From CAYRGQ01 sp964423925 (GTDB taxonomy: Bacteria > Bacteroidota > Bacteroidia > Sphingobacteriales > Sphingobacteriaceae): 64,000 bases of DNA. Below the pieces are notes generated by a model. It made no database searches, was not told where the DNA came from, and saw nothing but the letters and a program-made list of their open reading frames with translations. Each line of letters opens with the position of its first letter. The stretch's first letter is position 1. The stretch is taken from contig CAYRGQ010000001.1 in the NCBI GenBank assembly GCA_964423925.1, forward strand, positions 186,001-250,000, in the 5' to 3' direction. A program made the position numbers and the translations under genes. This document shows positions 25,339 through 34,238 of the stretch, piece after piece.

Positions 25339-26055
25339 TCAGGTCTGCTCGTCGCGGGGCAAAGTTTTAATACTTGCCACCAAATCGTCTAGCGTCCACG
25401 CCTCGGTCACGGTAAAGGATCCACTTCGTGTCCGGCATAACGATCCCAAGTGGGCACCAATGCCCAGTGCGCGGCCGAAGTCATGTGCGAGGGAACGGAT
25501 GTAGGTGCCTTTGCTGCAGACAACCCTGAAATGAACCGCCGGAAGCTCCATGCGGGTAATCTCAAAAGCGGAGATGGTGACGCTTCGGGCCTTCATTTCT
25601 ACGTTTTCGCCGCGCCGCGCTTTCTCGTAGACGCGTTCGCCACCCATCCGAATAGCCGAATGGGCCGGCGGAAATTGTGCGATAGGCCCGATGAACCGCT
25701 CCGTGGTCTGCTGTATCGCTTCGTCGGTGATGCCGGATAGGTCGAATCGCTCATCGATTTCAGTTTCCAGATCATAAGAGGGGGTAGTAGCCCCCAATAT
25801 GATGGAGCCTGTGTATTCTTTTTCCTCGGCCTGAAACTGGTCGATGCGCTTGGTAAATTTCCCGGTGCATATGACCAGCAAGCCAGTAGCCAGCGGATCC
25901 AAGGTGCCAGCGTGGCCGATCTTAAACCGCTTCGGCAGGTCTAAATGGCTAATCAGTGTTCGTTTGATCTTATTGACCGCTTGGAAGGAAGTCCAGCCCA
26001 AGGGTTTGTCCACGAGGAGTACCTTGCCTTCCAGGTATTCGTCCTGAAATCCCAT
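25339..26055 (-). CDS. truB: tRNA pseudouridine(55) synthase TruB
   Basis: A 238-residue enzyme that makes pseudouridine 55 in the T loop of tRNAs. The catalytic aspartate is D53 in HAGTLDPLATGLL. LVDKPLGWTS near the start is the other family signature. The ATG at 26055 lies two bases past the uppP stop; longer upstream frames would run into uppP. It is somewhat short, lacking a long C-terminal PUA extension. Confidence 0.95.
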   Translation of the reverse strand: MGFQDEYLEGKVLLVDKPLGWTSFQAVNKIKRTLISHLDLPKRFKIGHAGTLDPLATGLLVICTGKFTKRIDQFQAEEKEYTGSIILGATTPSYDLETEIDERFDLSGITDEAIQQTTERFIGPIAQFPPAHSAIRMGGERVYEKARRGENVEMKARSVTISAFEITRMELPAVHFRVVCSKGTYIRSLAHDFGRALGIGAHLGSLCRTRSGSFTVTEAWTLDDLVASIKTLPRDEQT

Positions 26056-26057
26056 CG

Positions 26058-26864
26058 TTAAAGAAAAGTATATACCACTACGAATACGCCTAGGATAACG
26101 CAGTAGATGGAGAAATAAGTCAGTTTGGCTTTTTTGACAAAGGCAATCATCCACCGGCAGGCGAACAGGCCGGACACGAAAGCAGCTATGAACCCGACCA
26201 GTAGGGGCAACAGGTCAAACTGCTCGGAACCGGTCAAGCCTTCCGTTTCGGCATCGATGTACATTTTGGCAGTTGCGCCCAAGATTAGGGGTAATACCAT
26301 CAAAAAAGAGAACCGTGCGGCCTTGGATTTGTCGTCGCCTAACAGAATCGACGTGGCGATTGTGGATCCGGAGCGGGAAATGCCCGGAAAAAGTGCCGCG
26401 ACGGCTTGGGCCAGGCCGATCACGAACGAATCGCGAAAGGTGACGTCTTTTCCGGTTTTTTTGGCCTTGTCGGCAAAAAACAACAGGGTGGCCGTCACTA
26501 ATAGCATAAACCCCACAAGCCGCAAGCTGGAAAACAAGTCCTCAAGAGTGTCCATCAGGAAGAGGCCGACGAGCGCGGCGGGGATCATCGATAGCACCAC
26601 CATGAGCGCAAAGCGGGTCTCCTCGTTCCACTTGAATTGGAATAGCCCCCGGATTATCTGCCAGATATCTTTACGAAATACGACGATTGTGCTCAACGCC
26701 GTAGCAAAATGCAGCACGATGGCAAAAAGTAAGTTGTCTTCGTCGCTGTACTTTAGACCCAGCAATTCCTGGGCAATCACGATATGACCGCTCGATGAGA
26801 CCGGAAGGAATTCAGTCAACCCTTGGACGATGCCAACGATCAACGCTTTGATAATTTCCGCCAT
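26058..26864 (-). CDS. uppP: Undecaprenyl-diphosphatase UppP (BacA)
   Basis: A 268-residue polytopic membrane enzyme that dephosphorylates undecaprenyl diphosphate, recycling the lipid carrier for peptidoglycan. Conserved motifs are GLTEFLPVSSSGH (residues 15-27) and FPGISRSGST. It overlaps the DUF3098 stop by one base and precedes truB by two, a tight operon. Confidence 0.96.
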   Translation of the reverse strand: MAEIIKALIVGIVQGLTEFLPVSSSGHIVIAQELLGLKYSDEDNLLFAIVLHFATALSTIVVFRKDIWQIIRGLFQFKWNEETRFALMVVLSMIPAALVGLFLMDTLEDLFSSLRLVGFMLLVTATLLFFADKAKKTGKDVTFRDSFVIGLAQAVAALFPGISRSGSTIATSILLGDDKSKAARFSFLMVLPLILGATAKMYIDAETEGLTGSEQFDLLPLLVGFIAAFVSGLFACRWMIAFVKKAKLTYFSIYCVILGVFVVVYTFL

Positions 26865-27103
26865 TAACCGTTGTCGTGATGTTTAGGTTTGACCAGGATA
26901 GCAACGACGCCCAAGGCAAAGCCCGCGACTACTACCATAGGCGCTAAGGTGATTTTGGTGAAACTATAGATGTCGTCCGAACCCATCATAAGCAGGAATC
27001 CGAGAATCACGACGGCAATGCTGGCAATGAAGAGCTGATAGTTGCGTTTGCCGAATACGAGCGTGGATTTCTTATTGGGAGGCGTTGGATTTAGTTTTGA
27101 CAT
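26864..27103 (-). CDS. DUF3098 family membrane protein
   Basis: A 79-residue protein with a short basic N-terminus containing FGKRNY and two membrane helices (about 24-42 and 53-72). This matches DUF3098, a family essentially confined to Bacteroidota and regularly placed between ftsX and uppP. It has no known function. It overlaps uppP by one base and follows ftsX closely. Context hints at a role in cell division or lipid carrier recycling. Confidence 0.85.
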   Translation of the reverse strand: MSKLNPTPPNKKSTLVFGKRNYQLFIASIAVVILGFLLMMGSDDIYSFTKITLAPMVVVAGFALGVVAILVKPKHHDNG

Positions 27104-27117
27104 TAGTCGCTATATTT

Positions 27118-27996
27118 TTATCGGTACAATTCATTTGATTTTAAGCGCAGGTATTTACTCACCGCGAAATAGGTGCTCAATCCGGAAATCAGAATGCCAA
27201 GCAGGACGATTCCCACGAAAATAGCGGCAAACTCATACCAGTCGCGCAGGAACACAAGTTCGGGCAATTCGCGCTGCGACAGTTGCAGGATGGCGAGCAA
27301 CAGCAGGATGGCAATCAGCGCGCCTAGTAGGCCGTGCAAAATGCCATATCCCAAAAACGGACGCCGGATAAACCCCTTGGTAGCGCCCACCATTTGCATA
27401 CTTTTAATGAGGAAACGTTGCGAGTATATGGATAGTCGAATGGTGTTGTTAATCAGTGCGATAGCGATGAGTAGCAATACCAAGGTAAATGCCAACACGA
27501 CAAGGCCGATAATCCGGATGTTTTGGTTTACCATATCGATCAGCGATTCTTGGTACACCACTTCGTTGACATGCTGGTTCGCAGATAATTTGCTGATAAA
27601 ATGTTCGATACTATCGGTATTGGCGTATTCCGCCTTGAGGTAGATGTCGATGGAAGAAAGCAGGGGATTGTGCCCTAGGAATTCGACAAAATCCTCACCT
27701 AAGTCCATGGCTAGGTTCTTTGCGGCCTCTTCCTTGCTGATGTAGTGCGACCGAAGGACGTACGGATCAGCGTTCACGTTTTTTTGCAACGCCAGCACAT
27801 CGCCCTCGCTGACCCCTTCGTTGACGATCAGGTTGAGTACAATATTCTCCTTGACGTAGTTTGACAGGTTTTTGGCGTGTACCAAAATCAATCCGAGCAA
27901 TCCCGTCATCAGCAAGACCAAAGCGATGCTGACGACAGTCGAGACGTAAACCGATTTGGTTTTTTTGGATGAGGTACTCAATTCATAATTTTCCAT
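27118..27996 (-). CDS. ftsX: Cell division ABC transporter permease FtsX
   Basis: A 292-residue inner-membrane protein. One helix near residues 17-40 is followed by a large periplasmic domain (about 45-155) and three C-terminal helices, the FtsX layout. FtsX, with the ATPase FtsE, couples septal peptidoglycan hydrolase activation to division. ftsE is not in the window. The ATG at 27996 was chosen because upstream codons lack homology features. It heads the cluster ftsX-DUF3098-uppP-truB. Confidence 0.92.
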   Translation of the reverse strand: MENYELSTSSKKTKSVYVSTVVSIALVLLMTGLLGLILVHAKNLSNYVKENIVLNLIVNEGVSEGDVLALQKNVNADPYVLRSHYISKEEAAKNLAMDLGEDFVEFLGHNPLLSSIDIYLKAEYANTDSIEHFISKLSANQHVNEVVYQESLIDMVNQNIRIIGLVVLAFTLVLLLIAIALINNTIRLSIYSQRFLIKSMQMVGATKGFIRRPFLGYGILHGLLGALIAILLLLAILQLSQRELPELVFLRDWYEFAAIFVGIVLLGILISGLSTYFAVSKYLRLKSNELYR

Positions 27997-28113
27997 GTTT
28001 GGAAATGTTTTGCCTGCGAAAATAACGATTACGGTTGAGATATCCCAACAGTGCGGCGACAGGTTTTCGCCAGTTTCGCTGCCGCAATTACCGCGCCTTA
28101 TTTCATCATAAAC

Positions 28114-28145
28114 GACAAAAACCACTCGGGGAGGTGGTTTTTGTC
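28114..28145 (-). terminator. Terminator after the fructosamine kinase gene
   Basis: A perfect 12-bp stem GACAAAAACCAC/GTGGTTTTTGTC with an 8-base loop lies between the fructosamine kinase stop (28288) and the ftsX start (27996), both minus strand. The U-rich 3' arm gives terminator character. The rest of the 290-base gap shows no gene. Confidence 0.7.
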
Positions 28146-28287
28146 ACTCGAATAATCGTTGTCTGGCACGACGGCTCCCATCGTGTATTATTAGATGTTT
28201 GAGCGGAGTAGGCGTAATTGCTTCCTGAGCTACGATAAATCTCAGGTTCATTTCTTACAATCGGGTTTACCCTACAAGCATAGTAGG

Positions 28288-29172
28288 TTAGCCGAAAGTA
28301 CGCACGATTGCGTCGATTTGGGGCATGTAAGCCTGACCGAACAGGTTGAGGTGCACCAATAAGGGGTATAGGTTATACAGGTCCACGCGTGCTTGCCAGC
28401 CGGTGGCCAGCGGTAAGGTTTCTTCGTACGCGCGATAAAAACCTTCGCCAAAACCACCAAACAGCCGTGTCATAGCGATATCGGCCTCGCGATGTCCGTG
28501 ATAAATGGCTGGGTCGATCAGTACGGGTGTCCCGTCAGTCCGCGCTATCCAGTTGCCGGCCCACAGGTCTCCGTGGACCAACGCAGGCGGTTCGCTCGGG
28601 AAAATATCCGGCAGCTTTTCGTAGAGTTTCTCGAATCGACTCACCAGGGCCGCGTCGATCAAGTTGGCCTTTTGGGCTGCCCGCACTTGCTTATCCAGGC
28701 GTTCGCGAATAAAGAACGTCGTCCAATCCTCGTGCTGAGTATTGTGCTGGGGCAACGTGCCTATAAAGTTATCATGGTCGAGCCCGAAGGATGTTTGGTG
28801 TTCCCGGTGCAGTGTGGCCAGCAATCTTCCCAGTCGTGTGGAAGCTCGCTCGGTACGAGCCGCAGGTTCAATCCATTCCATCAGTAGGAACGCTGCTCCC
28901 TGCGCCTGGCCGGCCGAAATAACGGTGGGCACGGATGTAGGCAATGCGCGGCGGAGACGCGCCAATCCCAAAGACTCTGCGGTAAACATACGGATTGAAT
29001 CCGCGTGCGTATTGACCTTGACAAAAAATGCAAGTCGTTCGGTATCGATGCGATACGCTTGGTTGATGTCGCCACCCGATACGGGATGCAAGCTTTTAAT
29101 GTGCTCGCTCTTCCCCGCTACGGCCCAGACTTGGTGCTGCAGGGTATCCAGCAGGGTTTTGGAGATAAACAT
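28288..29172 (-). CDS. Fructosamine kinase family protein
   Basis: A 294-residue protein with the phosphotransferase (aminoglycoside/choline kinase-like) fold. SGGDINQAYRID near residue 32 is the family N-lobe signature, LVHGDLWAGNW carries the catalytic aspartate and LIDPAIYHGHREADIAM the metal-binding region. These enzymes phosphorylate fructosamines or ribulosamines on glycated proteins, promoting deglycation. No neighbouring genes share this pathway. Confidence 0.9.
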   Translation of the reverse strand: MFISKTLLDTLQHQVWAVAGKSEHIKSLHPVSGGDINQAYRIDTERLAFFVKVNTHADSIRMFTAESLGLARLRRALPTSVPTVISAGQAQGAAFLLMEWIEPAARTERASTRLGRLLATLHREHQTSFGLDHDNFIGTLPQHNTQHEDWTTFFIRERLDKQVRAAQKANLIDAALVSRFEKLYEKLPDIFPSEPPALVHGDLWAGNWIARTDGTPVLIDPAIYHGHREADIAMTRLFGGFGEGFYRAYEETLPLATGWQARVDLYNLYPLLVHLNLFGQAYMPQIDAIVRTFG

Positions 29173-29252
29173 GGTTAAAAGTATGCATTTTAAAAGCGCC
29201 TTCCCAATCCTGTCGGGCTGTTAAAAATATTTCGAAGTGTTATTTAAATAGT

Positions 29253-29260
29253 TAAATTTG
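29253..29260 (+). promoter_or_regulatory. Possible -7 box of the M16 peptidase gene
   Basis: TAAATTTG matches TAnnTTTG and lies 38 bases before the ATG at 29299. A -33 TTG is not evident. Confidence 0.3.
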
Positions 29261-29298
29261 TTTGTACGAAAACCGTGCTTCAGACAAAAAATCAGACA

Positions 29299-32151
29299 AT
29301 GAGGAAACAACAATTACCCAACCGGCTTTTCGTCCTTTTGATGGCGGTTTCGGCTATGTACAGTACGTGGGCCCATGCCGAGAATCATCTACCTACCCGC
29401 ACCCAGGATACCCTGGCGTGGGATACCCAACTCCCTTTCGACGATGGCGTGTTGGTCGGCAAGCTCGATAACGGCTTCGAGTATTACATCCGCAAAAATG
29501 TTGAGCCAAAGGATCGCGTGGTGATGTACCTGGCCACTAAAGTGGGCTCCATCCTGGAAACGGACGACGAACTCGGCCTCGCGCACTTCATGGAACACAT
29601 GAATTTCAATGGTACCAAGAATTTTCCGAAGAACGAGCTTATTCACTATTTGCAGAGTGCCGGCGTACGGTTTGGTTCGGATCTAAACGCCTATACGGGC
29701 TTCGAGCAAACCGTTTACCAGTTACCCATACCGTCCGATGATCTCGAGCTCCTGCAAAACGGACTTCAGGTGCTTCGGGATTGGGCACAAGATGCGCTGC
29801 TCGATGAGGAAGAGATTGATAAGGAGCGGGGTGTGGTGCTTGAGGAGATGGGCGGAAGTAGGGGAGCCATGCAGCGCATGCAGGACCAGTACTTGCCGAT
29901 GATCTTCAACGGATCGCGCTACGCTGATCGACTGCCCATCGGTACCAAGGACGTGATTTCGAATTTTGACTACCAAACCTTGCGCGATTTTCATAAAAAA
30001 TGGTATCGCCCTGATTTGCAAGCCCTTATTGTTGTGGGCGATATTGACGTGGAGGAGATGGAAGCCCAAATCAAGGCGCTTTTCGGTGACCTGAAAACGC
30101 CGGAGAACCCGCCAGAGCGTCCCGAGTTTGGCGTGGAGCTTCTAGGCAAAAACCAGTTTTTGGCGGTAACCGATCCTGAAATGACGGCTACCGTCATGCA
30201 AGTGTTCATCAAGCATCCCGAAAAAAAGGTGACGGCGGTAGGTGACTTCAGGCATAGCGTTAAGCGCAATCTGTTCAACCAGATCGTGTCTAATCGCTTC
30301 AGCGAGCTTACCCGTCAGGCGGATCCGCCCTTCATTCAGGGCGGCGGCAGTATCGGTAATTTGATGTACGGGCTAGACGCCCTGAACATGCTGTTGGTGG
30401 CGAAACCCGGTGAGCTTGAGCGGGGCGCCAAGGCGGTGCTAACGGAGTTTGAACGTATCAAGCGACATGGTTTGACGGCAAGCGAACTGGAGCGGGCAAA
30501 AAGTAATTACCTCACGCAACTGGAAGCACAATATAACGAGCGCGACAAGCGCCAATCCGACAGTTATGTGCAATCATACCTAAACCATTTTCTGGATGGC
30601 GATCCAAGCCTTAGCAATGAGGATAGCTATCGTATTTCCAAGTCGCTCGTTGCTACCATTGGTATTGAAGAGATAAACCAGCTGATCGACGACTATTATA
30701 CCGACGTCAACCGCGATATCCTGATCATGGCTCCGGAACGCGATAAGTCTAGCCTGCCCGCCGAAGCGGAAGTTGTGCAATGGGTAGCCCAGGTCGAAGC
30801 TTCCGATATTGAGGCTTATACGGATAATGTGGCCGACCAGCCTCTCTTAAAGGAGATGCCCGAGGGCGGGAAGGTAGTTTCGCGCGCGGAGCATACATCC
30901 ATCGGATTGATTGACCTGAAACTGGATAATGGCGTGCGTGTATTGCTAAAACCCACGGACTTCAAGAACGATGAAATACGGATGACGGCGACCAGTCCGG
31001 GCGGCACCTCGCTCTACGACGATAAGGATTATTTCTCAGCCGCATATGCCACATCGTTGGTCGTCAACAGCGGGTTGGCCGACTACGACGCTACGCAGTT
31101 TAATAACTATCGTGCGGGCAAGCGCGTATCCGTGTCGCCCTATATCCAAGAGCGCTCGCAAGGCTTCTCCGCATCGAGTGGCAAGCAGGATCTGCCTACG
31201 GCGTTTGAGCTGATCTACTTGTATTATACGGCACCTCGAATCGACGTGGAGGCGGTTGAAGGCTTGCTGAGCCGTACGCGGGCTTCCCTGGCCAACCGGG
31301 CCGACGACCCAAGCGCCGTCTTTGCCGATACGATTAACTTTACGCTCTATGGGGATAACATCCGCCGCAACACGATTACCGTGCCTCAGCTGGAACAAAT
31401 CGACGCCCAACGAGCGTTCGATATTTATCGTGAGCGTTTCTCCGACGCGTCGGCATTGACCGTGACGATTGTCGGTAGTTTTACGGAGGAGGAGATCACC
31501 CCATTGATCGAGCAGTACCTCGGCGCCTTGACGGCACCTGGGCGAAACGATCAAGCGCGCGACCTCCATATTTATCCCCCTGCCACAGGGGTGGCGAAGA
31601 CTGTTTATCGTGGGCAAGAGCCAGAGAAGGCTAGCGTCAGGCTGATGTATTATGGCGACTATGATTACTCGCTGGAGGAGAACATGCAATTGGATGCACT
31701 TGAAAGCGTGTTGAACATCAAGTTGATCGAGCGTCTCCGCGAAGCGGAGAGCGGCGTATACGGCGTCGCTGCCAGCTCTTCCTATTCCAAGGAGCCACGC
31801 GGGCGCTATTCCTTCGGTGTGTACTTTGGTACGAGTCCCGCCAAGGTAGCCGACTTAACGGCTTCGGCGCTTGATGAAATCAATAAGATTCGTCAAGTAG
31901 GTCCGGATCCGGTGGACCTCGATAAGTTTAAGATCGAACAGCGTCGTGTGCTGGAGGTACAACTGAAGGAAAATGGTTTCTGGCTAGGCCATATCGCCAA
32001 TGCGGTAGACAAAGGCGAGGACCCAGCCTACATCCTAAGCTATCTAGAAGACTTGGAAAAAGTGACCGTAGAGAGTGTAAAAGCCATTGCCAACAAGTAC
32101 CTCGTGCAGGAACGCATGTACAACTTCGTGCTATTGCCCGAAACGCCCTAA
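29299..32151 (+). CDS. Exported M16 family zinc metallopeptidase (PqqL-like)
   Basis: A 950-residue, two-module pitrilysin-type protease with a signal peptide (about residues 1-28). The inverted zinc motif HFMEH is at residues 96-100, and the third ligand lies in the downstream EIDKERGVVLEE segment. The C-terminal half is an inactive M16 homology unit, typical of the family. The ATG at 29299 is preferred over a GTG eight codons upstream because it starts the signal peptide at MRKQ. It is a periplasmic or outer-membrane-associated peptide degrader; natural substrates are unknown. Confidence 0.93.
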   Translation: MRKQQLPNRLFVLLMAVSAMYSTWAHAENHLPTRTQDTLAWDTQLPFDDGVLVGKLDNGFEYYIRKNVEPKDRVVMYLATKVGSILETDDELGLAHFMEHMNFNGTKNFPKNELIHYLQSAGVRFGSDLNAYTGFEQTVYQLPIPSDDLELLQNGLQVLRDWAQDALLDEEEIDKERGVVLEEMGGSRGAMQRMQDQYLPMIFNGSRYADRLPIGTKDVISNFDYQTLRDFHKKWYRPDLQALIVVGDIDVEEMEAQIKALFGDLKTPENPPERPEFGVELLGKNQFLAVTDPEMTATVMQVFIKHPEKKVTAVGDFRHSVKRNLFNQIVSNRFSELTRQADPPFIQGGGSIGNLMYGLDALNMLLVAKPGELERGAKAVLTEFERIKRHGLTASELERAKSNYLTQLEAQYNERDKRQSDSYVQSYLNHFLDGDPSLSNEDSYRISKSLVATIGIEEINQLIDDYYTDVNRDILIMAPERDKSSLPAEAEVVQWVAQVEASDIEAYTDNVADQPLLKEMPEGGKVVSRAEHTSIGLIDLKLDNGVRVLLKPTDFKNDEIRMTATSPGGTSLYDDKDYFSAAYATSLVVNSGLADYDATQFNNYRAGKRVSVSPYIQERSQGFSASSGKQDLPTAFELIYLYYTAPRIDVEAVEGLLSRTRASLANRADDPSAVFADTINFTLYGDNIRRNTITVPQLEQIDAQRAFDIYRERFSDASALTVTIVGSFTEEEITPLIEQYLGALTAPGRNDQARDLHIYPPATGVAKTVYRGQEPEKASVRLMYYGDYDYSLEENMQLDALESVLNIKLIERLREAESGVYGVAASSSYSKEPRGRYSFGVYFGTSPAKVADLTASALDEINKIRQVGPDPVDLDKFKIEQRRVLEVQLKENGFWLGHIANAVDKGEDPAYILSYLEDLEKVTVESVKAIANKYLVQERMYNFVLLPETP

Positions 32152-32189
32152 CAGCTATATAAGCGTACTTACGTACACCGAATTAACAC

Positions 32190-32219
32190 GCATCGGGCCT
32201 GTCGGTCCGATGCTTTTTT
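32190..32219 (+). terminator. Terminator after the M16 peptidase gene
   Basis: A 10-bp stem (GCATCGGGCC/GGTCCGATGC, one G-T pair) with a TGTC loop is followed by six T residues, 38 bases past the stop. Confidence 0.88.
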
Positions 32220-32356
32220 GTTTTGTTTTTCACGGCAAAATTGAGTAACTTCCTGCCTCTTTTTCCTAGCCGCCGCTTTAGGTTGGCAGGCAGTTTTGTT
32301 TCTTTTCGGGATGTGGTCTTCCATGGACTTAGTCTCTCGTAAATCGGTATTTGTAT

Positions 32357-33277
32357 ATGATTGTTAGATCTCGCGAAAAGTGGTTTCGCATGTTGTTTGT
32401 TTGGCATGGCTCGGTATTGGCGACGATATTGCCGCGCCTGATCATCCTGTTGGTATTTTCCATTTTGATCTACCAGAATCACGGACGCATTTTTGATTAC
32501 AAGATTTCGCTCAATCCAACGGCGTTTATGCTCATTGGTGTTGCGTTGGCAATATTCCTTGGGTTTTGTAATACAGCGGCTTATGACCGTTTCTGGGAGG
32601 CGCGGATCCTATGGGGCAATCTGCTTAACGATAGTAGGTCGCTCGTACGGCAGGGGTCTTCTTTCGTGTCCCCGCGCCACCGCGATGATGACTTGCCTAA
32701 TTTCGTTCGAATGGTTACTGCCTTCGCATTCGCGATCAAGCACCAGCTGCGCGAGACCGACCCGAGCGAGGATTTGAAACGTCTGTTGCCGACCGACATG
32801 GCAAATCGATTGGCCGGGAAGACATTTATCCCGCCGCTGATACTGAACGAGCTTGGAGCATGGCTGGCTAGCAAAGCCGAGGCTGGAAGAATCGATTCCA
32901 TCACGAAAATGGGTATCGACAATAACCTCAACAAGCTGTCTGATTCGTTGGGCGGGTGTGAACGCATTGCCAACACGCCCATTCCATATCCCTACCATGT
33001 GTTGCTGCACCGTACCGTCTACATCTATTGTTTCCTTTTGCCCTTTGGGTTGGTGGATACTATCGGATGGATGACGCCTGTGATTGTCACCTTTATCGGC
33101 TACACATTCATCGCGCTGGACGCCATCGTGGAGGAAATCAGCGATCCTTTTGGTACCGAACCCAATGACCTCGCACTCGACCAGATTTGCGATACGATTG
33201 AGAGCTCGCTGGCCGAATTAGGCGGACTTCCCATTCCCGAAAAATCGGCCGTGGTAGATCGGTATTACGCGAACTAG
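32357..33277 (+). CDS. Bestrophin-family membrane channel (UPF0187/YneE-like)
   Basis: A 306-residue protein with about four membrane helices. FRMLFVWHGSV and AYDRFWEARILWG are signatures of bacterial bestrophins, which form pentameric ion channels (chloride or cation in characterised cases). HPF-like segments near EEISDPFGTEPNDLALD match the C-terminal family motif. ATG 32357 is used rather than the TTG two codons earlier. The stop abuts that of xerD directly, without a gap. Confidence 0.9.
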   Translation: MIVRSREKWFRMLFVWHGSVLATILPRLIILLVFSILIYQNHGRIFDYKISLNPTAFMLIGVALAIFLGFCNTAAYDRFWEARILWGNLLNDSRSLVRQGSSFVSPRHRDDDLPNFVRMVTAFAFAIKHQLRETDPSEDLKRLLPTDMANRLAGKTFIPPLILNELGAWLASKAEAGRIDSITKMGIDNNLNKLSDSLGGCERIANTPIPYPYHVLLHRTVYIYCFLLPFGLVDTIGWMTPVIVTFIGYTFIALDAIVEEISDPFGTEPNDLALDQICDTIESSLAELGGLPIPEKSAVVDRYYAN

Positions 33278-34171
33278 TTAGGAGCGCGGATGGTACTGCG
33301 TTATGACTGATTTGAGGTAGTCGCGGTCCACGTGCGTGTAGATTTCCGTAGTCGTGATGCTCTCGTGTCCGAGCATGTCCTGTACGGCCCGTAAATCGGC
33401 ACCGCCCTCGATGAGGTGTGTGGCGAAGGAGTGTCTGAAGGTATGCGGACTGATCGATTTGGTTAGGCCGATGCGTGTTGCCAAGCCCTTGATGACAAGA
33501 AAGACCATCACGCGCGATAACGGGCGACCGCGTCGATTCAGGAATGCAAAGTCCGCTTGGCCCGCTTGTATGGGTACGTGGCACCGGACGTCGGAGATGT
33601 ACAGGCGCAGGTATTTGGATGCTTCAGCGCCGATGGGAACCAAACGCTCCTTGTTTCCCTTGCCGGACACCTTGATGAATCCCACATCCAGGTGCAGGTG
33701 TGATATGCGCAGGGAGACTAATTCGCTGACGCGAAGCCCACAACCATACAGAACCTCCAGCATGGCGCGATTGCGCATTCCTTCGGGGGTTGATAAGTCG
33801 ATCGCACCGATTAAAGTATCGATCTCGTGTATATTGAGGACGTCAGGAATCTTTCGTCCCAGCTTAGGGCTTTGGATGAGTTCAGTGGGATTGGGCAACA
33901 AGTCGTATTCCAGCGCCAGAAATGCGTAGAAGGCCTTGATCCCCGAAAGTATGCGTGCTTGGCTATAAGACGAGAGGCCGAAACCGTGGATCCAGTGCAA
34001 AAAATCCTGAATATGCGTGGAGGATAGGTCCCCGGGCGAAAGACGCAACGACTCAGCGAATTGGCTAAGTTTAACTACATCGTTCCTGTAGGCCGAAATG
34101 GAGTTGTCGGACAGCGAGCGTTCGAGCCGTAGATATTGCGTGAATTCGGTCAATGCCGTCTTCCAGTTCAT
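33278..34171 (-). CDS. xerD: Site-specific tyrosine recombinase XerD
   Basis: A 297-residue XerC/D-type recombinase that resolves chromosome dimers at dif. The N-terminal core-binding domain covers about 1-90 and the catalytic domain about 105-297. Catalytic residues are R147, K171, H243, R246 (HTFRHSF), H269 and Y278 in EIYTHV. Length and motifs fit the housekeeping protein; there is no att site, tRNA junction or cargo, so it is not an element integrase. Confidence 0.92.
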   Translation of the reverse strand: MNWKTALTEFTQYLRLERSLSDNSISAYRNDVVKLSQFAESLRLSPGDLSSTHIQDFLHWIHGFGLSSYSQARILSGIKAFYAFLALEYDLLPNPTELIQSPKLGRKIPDVLNIHEIDTLIGAIDLSTPEGMRNRAMLEVLYGCGLRVSELVSLRISHLHLDVGFIKVSGKGNKERLVPIGAEASKYLRLYISDVRCHVPIQAGQADFAFLNRRGRPLSRVMVFLVIKGLATRIGLTKSISPHTFRHSFATHLIEGGADLRAVQDMLGHESITTTEIYTHVDRDYLKSVITQYHPRS

Positions 34172-34238
34172 GTCGGGAAAACTGTCGTAACGGGAGGGCG
34201 GAAGCCGTTTGCCTCACCAACCCGCGCGTAAGGCGTTT

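Noticed and set aside
33278..34171. Tyrosine recombinase as a sign of an integrated element
   Set aside because: The protein is housekeeping XerD in length and motifs. No att-like repeat, adjacent tRNA or cargo genes are seen.
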